From: Rhynchosporium graminicola
Taxonomy: Eukaryota; Ascomycota; Leotiomycetes; Helotiales; Ploettnerulaceae
Assembly (NCBI GenBank): GCA_900074885.1
Contig: FJUW01000010.1
Location: 857,850 to 921,849 of the forward strand
Direction of reading: 5' to 3'
Length of the DNA stretch: 64,000 nucleotides
Below, piece after piece: positions 1 to 10,734 of this stretch (positions are counted from its first letter, which is position 1; every line of letters begins with the position of its first letter). The notes below the pieces were generated by a model, which ran no database searches, was not told the origin of the DNA, and saw only the letters and a list, made by a program, of their open reading frames with translations. The position numbers were made by a program, and so were the translations under genes.

Positions 1-2909
1 TAGTGCAACTGGCGCCGACTATTGAACCACCGGTTTGTCACACCACGAGAAATATCGTGAGGATGTGCGTTGGTTGATTCCTGCTGTCGTAGATCGTGCG
101 TCTTTCATTACGGCGCGCGTATGAGCCTCATGTTAGCATTGCCGCGACGGAGGCAATTTGACGTCAGTATTCGGCGGATAACATCGAATGAAAGCAGCCC
201 GCAATGCTCCTTGATATCTGCGCGCTTCTTCAACAACAATACTCTGTCGAGGGACAGTGTTGTGGTAGCCATGAAGCATGTTGCCTGTTTGGTCCGGGCT
301 AGAAATCGGGCTCGCGTCTGGCGAAAATTCCAATTTCGGTCCCTCCTCGTGGTGGGAGACCCGATAACCCCCAGATTCTGTCAGGAGGAGGACAGATGAG
401 CTGGCCAGATTGAGATCAACGTCTTTTCGACCTTCGTTGTTGTCCACCTTCACGCCTTCCCACCTTCCCCGCTCTCCAACCAGACACTGATAGTAGTTGC
501 ATCTTGGAGCCGTTGTGCGAGTATAGAAGCGCCACGCCATAGACTACGTCTACAACCTTGACAATACTGGTCCTACCGTCGAGCTAGGTGTACTTTGAGG
601 TCTATGTGCTGTGATGAGCATCCTATACTTACTCGCTAAGCGCCTGTCTTCCTCTCAAGAACCCACTATGTGGTACGAAGCAGCCTGACTACTCGAAGAG
701 AAGCAGTTCGTCAACACTCGCTGTCGAATTTCAGAGTCGCCGACCATCACTATGGTTCCACCCACCACTTCTTGTTCGTGAAGGACAATATTACAAATCC
801 AGAAGCGAACTTTTCTCCAGGGATGTTTTAATCCCTCGCTCCTGCTAAGCGGTACTGTGGTTTCAACACTGGATGGGAAAAGGACCCAAAGGGACCGAAA
901 GGAAATCCAAAAGGGAACCGAGCTGCATGCTAGGGAGACTCACCGAACACACTGCCTTAGAGCCTGTACAAATTTAAAGAGGATTCCTAATCCTTAGGCC
1001 AGGGTCGGGCCTTGACGGTCAAGGCATGTGTGTCGATCCACCAAGGCGTCCTTGCTTTTCATGGGCACCTGCTCAGCTCTGAGGGCTCGGAGAACGGTCC
1101 TCAATGGATTCTGTAGCTTTCAATGACATTGCAATATTTTTACTGCAGAGCGTGTCATCTTCCCACCACCTTTCAACCTCTCGCAAGATTATTTGATATT
1201 CTCCAGATAATTACAATGAAGAAGTTGTTTTACCACGGTCAAGAATTCACATTTGTTAATCCTCTTGTCAAAGACCTAGAACAATCCAATAGTCAACATT
1301 CTGGAGGTTGTTATTGGCGGAGCAAAGCAGCCGGCACTCATCACTGATTCGATTGAGTCCTGGAGGTATTGCCGATTATCAGCCAGATCTCGGATGCTCC
1401 ATCCATCCGTTTGCGACTCAGCCCGGCTTCCAATGAAGGCCTGTCCTGGGAATATCCAGACAAGGAGCTGGAAAATCTGCCCAGTGCTTTTTCATTGGCG
1501 ATGTGGATCTATCTGTAGGTTCATGGAGGGGCCAGAGTATGCATACGTGCTACATTAGCGACCATTGATGGGTATCGATCACCGGCGGTCAATTGCGATA
1601 ACTCTCCACCAATTCCACCACCATTGGCCGAGACTCCGTACGGGGGTTGAGTGTAACCTTCTCCGGTAGGTGTCTTCCATGCATCAGTGGTAGTGTGTGG
1701 TGGAGCGCTTGTTATGGAGTGGTATTACCACTTTCAATATAGGAGGCTAGCATCGTATATCCGGTTCGCAAGCAGGTGCTTATCACCATCACTTCAGACG
1801 AAAGGCGACCATGCATTGCCGCCGTGTTGCAACAAAAGCAGATCTGCGTCAAGGAGCGCTTCTTTCTGTGATCAGTTCCCCGCACAAACACACAGCACGG
1901 TTCACATGTTGCTCTTCGAGACAGCTGACAGCTTGGGGGCTTTGGATAACCGCATTTCGGCAGTGCCCTGACGTTTCGCTTTTTGAGACCGGAGCTATCC
2001 CGCATGAAGGCGCGGAAACAACTCGAGACTTCCTCGTTAAATCGACTTCCAGGAGACAGCACTGATATGCGGAGAGCAGACTCAAGAAGCTGCATCGATT
2101 GCGTATGCAGTACATATCAAGCTTGTCCAGCATAACTTGATGGAACCCGTAATAATTTGGGGATTAGGGATGGTTCTGGCATTTTTTGGCGAATGACCAG
2201 GGGTAAGCAAGAATTGAGCCCGAATTATCATCGAAAACACGGAGGAAGCAGGGACTGACCACCGAATTAGAGATAGGGACCTGGTACATGAGCCTTGGAA
2301 ATTTTTGTGCTGCAGACGACTGTGCCCTAATATTCAGGTACGTTCCGGTATTCGATCGTGGCGTCGTCAATTCAAAACAGGCGACAGGCGACTCATCCCA
2401 GACACACTGTTGATGTTGATGGCCAGCGGGCGCTTCAAATACTTTTACTCCTGCACGCCTGACCCAAAGCAGTCGATATAACCTTGACATATTACGGTAT
2501 GTCGACATACGAGGCATATTCAAATCTATTCTCGCGTCAAAATTGCAGATGAACGATTATGCAGGCTACTTGTGGGGATGTTTGCTGCGTTGGCTGCGAC
2601 TAAATTGTCCCCGAGAGGAACTGTACTGTACTGTGCTGTGCCGTGCCGCGAACGCACCGGACATCAAAATCACACGAAGGCGCGCGGTTACAATACACCT
2701 CGTCTACGCTCTATCCGTCTGTCCATACAACGCCCTGCTCCTCACAGCCGAGACGTTCTGATTCGCTACGGCTGCCTTAATTCCCTGCTAGCTTGTTCCG
2801 ACTGTCTGGTTCTTGGGACTCTTGGCGAGCAATCGATCAAATCACGTTACGAGTTCGAGCCCGGGCGCAGGGGTCGGCGTGCGGCGTGAGGCCCGAATAG
2901 ATATCCCGT

Positions 2910-2925
2910 ACATGTCATGACATGT
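2910..2925. repeat. Perfect 16-bp palindrome with a following GACATGT repeat
   Basis: ACATGTCATGACATGT reads the same on both strands and is followed by another CATGT unit. It lies about 1.4 kb upstream of the Myb-like gene. A dimeric regulator site or chance are both possible; no factor is assigned. Confidence 0.4.
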
Positions 2926-3098
2926 CATGTTAGTCGCAGTCGCCATACGCTACACGCGGGCTAGCTCTATGGGGCAGGAGGGGGAGATAGACGGAGACGG
3001 GATCACAAGTAAAGCATGCCGGAGTGAGTGTGAGCACAGGTACAGGCAGGCCAGCGATGCGAGGCATGAGGAGCGAGGAACGAGGAACGAGGATACGT

Positions 3099-3114
3099 GA
3101 CTGACTGACTGACT
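3099..3114. repeat. (GACT)4 microsatellite
   Basis: Four perfect GACT units, preceded by an imperfect run of GAGGAAC-like repeats at about 3,070-3,092. Short simple repeats in presumed promoter sequence. Confidence 0.85.
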
Positions 3115-3260
3115 AACTTAGGAATCTATCTATCTACGACCTGGGTAGCTCGCTCAGTGCGGAATGGTGCGATCAATCCTAATCCCAATACCAATCCACC
3201 TCCATTCCCACCCGGATCTTCTCTTCACCACCCGCTTCTTTGCCTCTCTTTCTCTCCTAT

Positions 3261-3305
3261 CGTCTCGTCTCGTCTCGTCTCGTCTCGTCTCGTCTCGTAT
3301 CGTCT
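3261..3305. repeat. (CGTCT)n pentanucleotide microsatellite
   Basis: Seven perfect CGTCT units (3,261-3,295), then a CGTAT variant and a further CGTCT. It sits in a strongly pyrimidine-rich strand (about 3,215-3,315), a composition common just upstream of fungal transcription starts. It should be length-polymorphic between isolates. Confidence 0.9.
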
Positions 3306-4162
3306 CTCTCTAGTTGCCCCCTTTGCTTAGCGGCCGACCACTTGCACTAGATCCCAGCAGAGAGGATGATCCGCTCCAAGAAGGGGACCTCAGCAAGGGA
3401 GGGGGTGAATGATCTTACTCCGAAGTCCGCACATACTGACAAGGGAAGGGGCCCGCTCGAAAAAAAACCGAGAGGAGAACACTGTCCATCGGTTGCGATG
3501 TGGCTGCTACCCGGTTTGGGTTGAGTTCGCTTGCTTGCACGCTGTTAATTCTCCCCCGACCAATGCTTCAAAGCTTCGTGGATTATGTCTCTCCTCGCCG
3601 AGTTACAGCCGTTGCTTATATGCGGCAGTACAGCCGTCGGTCCGGGTCGACCCATATTTGCCTTCGCATACGGAGTATATCTGGTGAAGTCCTGGTTCTA
3701 TCCCCGCCAAGATACCATTCAGACCAACATACACGCGCCTGCAGCGCATACTTGAAGGTGAAATATATCCTCCATAAGTTTTCCTGCACGGGTAAAGTAT
3801 GCTAGAAACTTGAGGAGTCCTTGCCGTCGCGGCTAGCCCAGCAAATAGTCTGGCGTAGGCAGGCAGGCAGGACGTCTGGAGATAAAGCCTAGAAGTGCCG
3901 TGCATCCACGATCGCTAACACCCCCCAGTCCACTGGGCGGCTACCTTACATTTCCCACAGTTGACGTACCACACTTCGCTTCTACCACCCAGACCAGCAG
4001 CTTCGAGGCCAAATAGGGCTCATGCCTGCTGTGCCTCGCTCTCGACTTGGGTAAATTTGTGGGCCGGCCAAGCTGCAGCTCAAACAATACTGCACAACCA
4101 GCGAGGCTTCCTTATCACATCCTTGAACTTCATCTTCGCCAGGCAGACTCCCGGTTCATGTC

Positions 4163-4169
4163 TATATAT
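4163..4169 (+). promoter_or_regulatory. TATA-like element upstream of the Myb-like gene
   Basis: TATATAT lies about 150 bp upstream of the chosen ATG at 4,323. Position and composition fit a core promoter with a leader of roughly 100-130 nt. No transcript evidence is available, so this is a weak call. Confidence 0.3.
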
Positions 4170-4322
4170 TTCTGTTACCGCAGTTTTGTGGCTTGATATT
4201 GATTTAAGTTAGATCATCTACCTCCCGGACAAGTTGATGTCTCTGCATCTCTGAACATATTCTAAGATTCACTTCATTCTCTCGAACTCCACAAACCTCG
4301 ACATTTTCCACGGTCCCTCACT

Positions 4323-6001
4323 ATGGCAGGAGTAAAAGAAGAGTACGGTCAAGTCGATAATACCTATCTTGTAAATCACCTGGGAAGAACACAAGCCAAC
4401 AATTTCACTCCATACAGTGCACAAAGTAGTGTAAGTATTACAGATGTCGTTCAATCAGCTATGCATATCTAATCACCACTCAGGTATCTTCTTTCAATGT
4501 ACCTCTTCAATATGACTCCAACCTTATTACTCCCATCTCAGCCACAAGCTCTCCCAACCTCACTACTATTTCTGATCCGTCAATGAGCATGGAGCCGCAC
4601 ATTAAGACATCGCCGGTTGTACTCTCACCAACTTACGGACTTTACAGCCCAGAAGACGAGTTCTTTCCCAGATACAACCCACCGATGAAGCATAGGGACT
4701 CGGGAGCTCTTCACATCTCTATAGCTGACAACTTTTTCGGTCCGGGCTCTCCGTTTGCATGTTCGTCGCCCCATTTTGGTAGCTATGGAGTTTCCGCGCA
4801 GGCGCCATCTGTAAAAGCATCGGATCCCTCTCCGATGTTCCACAACAGCCCAACCACACAGTCTGCTGAAGGCTACAGCAGTAATGGCTATTACTTCAGG
4901 AACCAAACACCAGCGCTGGGTGTGAGCGGCTACAAAAGCAACAGCCAAACTCCAATCCACATTGCGCCAAGTTCATCTAGTCCTCCGATACTTATCGCAC
5001 CCAGTCCTTCTATTCTGAGGCCTGCGACAGCAGAGTGCAGCTCTGAAGCCCGTTGCCGAAACTCGAAAACTTCAAATCAAATGTCTCGTCCATTCAAGAA
5101 GTTGCCAGAACAGAAGCGCTCTTCTATCGGCCAGTTTAATTCATTGAAAGTGCAGAAGTCCGGTACTAAGAGAAGTTCAGCCGCACAAGCCGCAACCTAC
5201 GAGAAACTAATGGCTGCCGCGAAAATCCATCACTTGTCCACAGAAGAGCATGTTCTCCTTCAACTAAGAGTCCGTGACGGCCGTAAATGGGACGAGATCG
5301 AGAAGAAGTACAATTTCGCCTTCCCTGGGAAGGCCAAGTCGAAAGAGTGTTTGCAGATGAAGAAGATGAGGTTAATAGAGAGACTTTTGGATTGGAATGA
5401 AGTGGAGGTACGGAAGGTGTCTAGCACTAGTTCTTTCACGTCAGAGTAAAGACAAAGCTAACATTCATTGCAGGAGAGAGCACTGAACTTGTCCCATGAG
5501 GCGTCAAACGTTACAGGGGCGGGGGAGTGGCCAGCCATTGCCAAGTTGATGCCACAGTTTGGTTCAAAGCATAAATGGTCTGCGGAAGGCTGCCACAAGC
5601 ATTGGGATGAACTGCAAAGCAAAGCCAGCATATCCGAGTACGAACAGACCCAGGCACAGGCTGAGGACTTCAGGCGCCATCGCACATCGTCTTCTGAGTT
5701 TACCCAACAATCTCCAAGTCAACAGTCGTGGTCCGATGGATCGGGCAGCGTGAGCCATAGTCCTTACTCTGACCTTCCTGGTCATTTTATGGCTGCTATG
5801 TCATCAACAAACATGGATGACTCGCGAAGCAGGGCTAGTGATGAAAACGTTCAACAACAGATGCAACAGCAAAGTATTTGTCATATGCAGCAGCAGATTG
5901 TATACCAGCAGAGGCAGCAGCCGCAGCATCAACAACAACGGCAACGGCAGTACGAGCAAGTTGAGCAAACGCGTCACCACAATTGGCCTTCTGGACATTA
6001 G
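4323..6001 (+). CDS. Myb/SANT-like DNA-binding domain protein with Q-rich tail (3 exons)
   Basis: Exons are 4,323-4,430, 4,484-5,407 and 5,474-6,001, giving 519 residues. The ATG at 4,323 was chosen because exon 1 is open and joins in frame; a start at 4,583 would discard 69 in-frame residues. Residues 1-270 are Ser/Pro/Asn-rich and probably disordered. Residues about 275-391 are helical and basic: TEEHVLLQLRVRDGRKWDEI with W305 and W340, then GEWPAIAKLMPQF with W363, W379 and W388. This spacing of tryptophans resembles tandem Myb/SANT-like helices, though the motif is divergent. Residues about 471-510 are Gln-rich, as in many transcriptional regulators. A nuclear DNA-binding or chromatin role is inferred; target genes are unknown. 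The stop is at 5,999-6,001. Alternative: a SANT protein without DNA binding. Confidence 0.8.
4431..4483 (+). other. Intron 1 of the Myb-like gene
   Basis: 53 bp with GTAAGT donor, CTAAT branch-like site about 12 nt before a CAG acceptor. Exon 1 ends on a complete codon (36 codons) and exon 2 adds 33 in-frame codons before the next methionine, which supports both the splice and the upstream start. Confidence 0.8.
5408..5473 (+). other. Intron 2 of the Myb-like gene
   Basis: 66 bp with GTACGG donor, GCTAAC branch site at 5,457-5,462 and TTGCAG acceptor. Reading through would stop at 5,447-5,449. Splicing joins the two halves of the Myb/SANT-like region in frame, which favours splicing as the productive form. 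Confidence 0.85.
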
Positions 6002-9000
6002 GATTGGGGATCTCTTATCTAGTAGCATTCCTGGATACGATCACCGCACTTATTCACTTCTTCTGGTATGATTTTGGGTTGTTCTTGCTTGTTACATGAC
6101 GAAGTGACGATAGATTTTATGTCAGGATATGGTCTTGATATCGGTTAGGGAGGGGTTCTGCAAGTAATTTTGAAGCTGCGTGCAGCAGCTTTTAGACAAC
6201 ACAATTCCTCGAGAGCCAAAGACAACTTAGGATAGACATATTGAAAGGAATTTAAGAGGACATAAACGCTCTCTGGTTGCCTTTCTTTACCATTCATACT
6301 AGATCACGGTTCACAATTTTCAGGACATGAGACTTGTAAATTTGGAAATAATGAGTTGCTGACACTTAAGAGGTAGTGTCATGGAGCGGCCCTTCTTGAA
6401 CTCCAATCCTGTCTATTGAAGTCAATTCACCAAATCTAATCCATACCCTCTCAAAACAAAGCCAATATCAACAAGAGATTTCGTCTAATTCAGGCCTCGA
6501 GAGGAGCCTGAACTTAATGCATAGTGGCGCACTAGGTTCATCCCATCACCTGGAGCTGGAGCAAGGATCGTCCTGGCATTTTCTGCTCAGGCGTTTTTCA
6601 TCACATCGGAGGCGCTTATTTCTCCTTCCCTACCCTGCCCGTTCTATTTCATGGCCGATCATCCCTTTTCTATTCGATGCAATGTCGATACCAAACAAGG
6701 TCAAGCAAGCGCAAATATGTGTAACGTGCATTGACTGAATGGTTTCCGAGAAAGATTCCGTTTTATCTCATCTCATGTAGGATTGGGATTAGACGGCTGG
6801 GAAGGGAAGGGCAAGGTGAATGGCCCAAATATTTCGTTAATTTTGGGAGAGAAGGGGTTAGTTAGGACGGCGAGGCGGGTGCAAAGAGGACCTCGGGAGC
6901 TATTTTACTTGATGGACGTGCGCGAGTTTGATTTGCCAGTAAACGAGGCGAGACATTCCCAACCTTAAAACCCTCACTGACCTATAATATGGTAGTGTTG
7001 CTTGGTATTTTTTATCAAGGCTTTCCGTCTATTTTCCGACTTTCGCCTGTGAAAAACAAATCCTCGAGGAGCTCGAGCTTAAGCTGTCCCTTGACCTATA
7101 TATGCTCATCATAACCGAGATTGAGGTTTAGGCGTTAGATGGCTAGGTCGTCTCGTTTATTCAATTCCACATCAAGACGTTTCCCATTTCCGCCCGCTTG
7201 CCGAGAGGGGAGAGAGGATTGATTGTATGTACAGGCCAGAACCTGGGAGCAATCTGGCATGAAGCGCGGCAAGGGACTGCAAGTGAGTGGAGGGTCTGGC
7301 CAAGGAAGGAGAGCGGGATGGAGGCGTAGAAAATGGAATCGCAACACGGAAGCCCTCTTTTTCGACGACACGCCATCCCTGTGGCCATCACCACCAGGGT
7401 TGTCAACAGTCATCGCAACATCAAGCTAAAGTTAACGTCAGGGCCGTGCTATGCCCTCCGTGGAAGTGGTTTTGGTCTCAACCTCTGCTAGGAAATATTA
7501 AGCGAAGGAGCGAGAAGTTCTCACTTCCTTCGAACACAATTCGCTTTACCAGTCTCTTATACCGGTAGAGAAACACGCATGACGAGTGATGGCGACGGAG
7601 AGCGTTCTTCTGCTTGATGGGCTTTTTCTACCAAAGGCACAGGATTCAGGAAGGTGATGAGACGGGGCAGAGCGATCGGCTCGGCATTCAAATATGACAA
7701 CATGAGCCCATGACTTTATTGGATCCAGATGCTTGGGTACAATCTCGTTTCAGTTCATGTAAAGTGGCTGCAGCTGCACTCTGTGCTGCGCACTACTCGT
7801 ACTGCGGATCCTATTGCACAGGGCTTGCTGCCTTTCAACCTGCCAGGCTAGCGAGCTGGGGGTACGCGAGGTATTGGGCACGACAAACGGACGATACCGG
7901 ACAGACAACTAATGCTGAATAAAGAACTGAATTCTGAGATGGTTCCTTGTTTCTCAGGGGGGCACTGTCACCCTGTTGCTGATTCCCCCGAATTCACAAG
8001 TCATGAAGTGGAGTTCACTAGGACTACATGAGTCTTGACGTGCGTTGGCAGCGTTGTTGGCTACCACTCTTTTGCTAAGGCTTCTCCAGTCTCGATATTA
8101 GGCTCAAGTCTACAGCATTCATCGAAATCCTTCTGAAGATCATGGTCGTCATGTTCTTTCTGGATGCGCCATATGCCGCCAGCTGTTGTGCTCCTCTGAT
8201 GTGATCGACCATTCGCTATCGCCGAACTCCCAATTTCACATCTCCATCTAATACTCTACTTACTTGCGATAGCTATAGCTCTTTCGGGGCCTATTAAATC
8301 TCTGGACACACTGTAGGGACTTTTTTCGAACCAATTAACCACTTCTTACTAGGTTGTTTTGTGTTACTAAACAGACAGGCAGGCCGCAGGTCTTTCGGTA
8401 GCCCTGCCGATCGACAATCACTTGACCATCTAACGGCTGTCAGTTTCGCGGAACGTACGATATCGAGACTCATATGCAGAAGATTCTGACAGGACCAAGA
8501 TAGGAAGAGGGGGACCAAGGAAGGGCGGGATGCAGAGAGCAATAGTAAATCTAGACCATCCTGGCATATCGGCAAGCCAGAGTAACCGGGAGAGATATGT
8601 GGGTAGGAGGATACGGTGCTCAGAGAATCGCTTGTTGGTCAGATCTTAATCGTGGAGGCCCGAAAATGACCCTGGGTTGAAAAGCGAGGGATACGACAAC
8701 GATGTTACATCCCTTTCTAGGGCAAGAATGCAAGGATAGATTCCCCTCCGCTTTTCCCAGTCGAGTGTATCCTTGTTATGGCGAGTGATAAATATCCTGA
8801 CCGCATCTATATATGGGCATGTGCTTCAGACGGCTGGCGGAAATGTAGCTGTACAGCGATCCCGCAGAGGTGATTTGAGGATTGCATTGCCATAGGTGGT
8901 ACGTCTTGCTGGCAGCGGTTTGAGTACAAATTAACTTTGTTCAATAAGGTAACAATCGGAAAACAAGGATAAAACGGTGTCAATGAGGTCTGACAATAGT

Positions 9001-10690
9001 AATATGAAGGTGCGATTAGTCAAGCAGGATAGATGGAGGCAGGAGTTCGATGAGCTGGCTACACCGGGATCCAACAGGTAGCCAGAGAAGAGAAGATGCC
9101 GCGTCTCAAAGCACTGCCCATGTGCATCAAGAACGCGATTTTTTAGTCGAGCTATCACCGCCACTGCTGCAAAGATTTGAGAAGACTTCCAATTAAACAC
9201 TAACAGACTTCTACTATTGTCCTGTTGTATGCGGCGATATGGATACTAATTGGTGGGTGGTTAAAAACTCCTATTAAATTGTATGTGCTCTGTCTCACTG
9301 TAGTGGTAGTCTTAGACACCCGTTGGAGAAGCTGTGAGACTGCGAGCAGTCAATTTGATAGGTTTCGAACGCCGAGAAAGCTTATTCATGATGCCGTGGA
9401 AGTGTAGTGAGATGTCTCGCGGTTATCACATACTGCAGAAGGAAGAAAAATTATCGTAATACTAGAAATATGCACTGTGTACTCTGAAATTTACTGGTCC
9501 ATAGTAAGTCTGGTGGTTTTGTCCTCTGCTTGATGATGATGCGTGAGGCTTGGCAAAGAGCCAAAGTAAACAAGGTGAAAATTGCTTTCTGAAAGCAGCA
9601 GCAACCAATTCAATCACTAGCCAAAGATGCAAAACAATGATGTGGCCAACAGCAGAGGCTGTGGTTCCTAGCCTGTGTCAAATCATTTGCAATTCATGTT
9701 GCAAGTATTGCTTCTCGCCTCTTATTCCTGTTCTTGGACGAGCCAATTCCCGACTATTCGGACCAACGAAAGATACCGGCATCAGGCCGCTTCGCCCCCA
9801 TGAACATGAATCCATCATCTTGCGGAGCGCTTCAACCCTATTGTCGGTACCAGTTCATTCTCTCTTGACACCAAAGAATCATCGTGCTGAGGTTTGGAAG
9901 TTCGATGATAGATAGGACAGACTGGTGTTGATGCGACGAAGTTGCTGTCAACGAGCTCAACTTTTTCTTTATAGTTGTAAACATCCATAGTTTGCAAATA
10001 TGCTGAATTTGTAAATAGACAACAGGCAGTATCTTTCCACATTGATGGCTTTTGGCTGACTTGTAGACTTTATCACTTACACGACACCTCTTTAACAGTC
10101 GTTGTTGTGTCAGACCCGAATTATCGTCTCCAATCAAGCAGATCTTCAGGTTATCGTATTCTCGAATAAACAAAACACTATCGAACTTAAAGGTTTATTT
10201 CGGGCTTCCATGCACCTAATCCTCCTTACGAAAAGGTCCATAGGATGATCGAATACCAGCAGCCATGACTAGCACAGAACTTTTAAGCTTTCAGTTCCTC
10301 CTGGGTCTTGTGTATCTTCCAGTGTCGCCAGGGCTAATGTGAATGGTTCTTTTGCAGAATTTCGATTTTGATTGAGGACGGAGCAATTCATCGCAATATG
10401 ACTGTAGCATTTTCATTGATAGTGAACCATAGATGAACTGTCTTCATTTCTTGATTATCAATTGACTCCAGTCACGATGCAATTTAGTGATTGCACTCAC
10501 AGGGCTATCCATGTGTATGAAGCTAGTCGCCTAGCCGGATTAAGCGGGTACAACACAGAAAAGGAGCTGAACCAGAACCTCTTGAGAAGCGTAGTTGTAT
10601 TTCTTAGAAGGTTTAGAAACCTTGAGAGTAATCTATAGAAGAGAGAGGTCTGTGCGCTACTAGCTAGGTGCAAATCCAGTGATATCACAA
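6002..10690. other. Intergenic stretch; no supportable gene
   Basis: About 4.7 kb of normal-composition DNA between the Myb-like gene and the AT-rich block. Frames up to about 120 codons exist on both strands (for example 9,550-9,915 plus), but they overlap one another, lack known motifs and show no intron-compatible extension. No RNA gene, repeat family or element end was identified. Confidence 0.5.
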
Positions 10691-10734
10691 GTCCACTACT
10701 ACTAAGTCTCGCCCCGAGACCTCTCTTTCCTAAG

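Larger units (their letters stand above)
1..4322. other. Gene-poor single-copy segment; upstream region of the Myb-like gene
   Basis: Mixed base composition with normal CA and TG content, so not RIP-affected. Several open frames of 70-135 codons overlap on both strands, but none shows a recognisable domain, a convincing intron structure or a clear coding bias, so none is called. The part from about 2,900 to 4,320 holds short tandem repeats, pyrimidine-rich tracts and a TATA-like site, as expected of a long promoter and 5' leader for the gene starting at 4,323. No tRNA or rRNA was seen. Confidence 0.5.

Noticed and set aside
133..540. 135-codon minus-strand frame, overlapped by a 109-codon plus frame
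   Set aside because: No domain, no intron support, and the overlap on the other strand is equally open; evidence is insufficient for a gene.
1687..2523. Several overlapping frames of 84-127 codons on both strands
   Set aside because: Mutually overlapping, no motif and no consistent coding signal.
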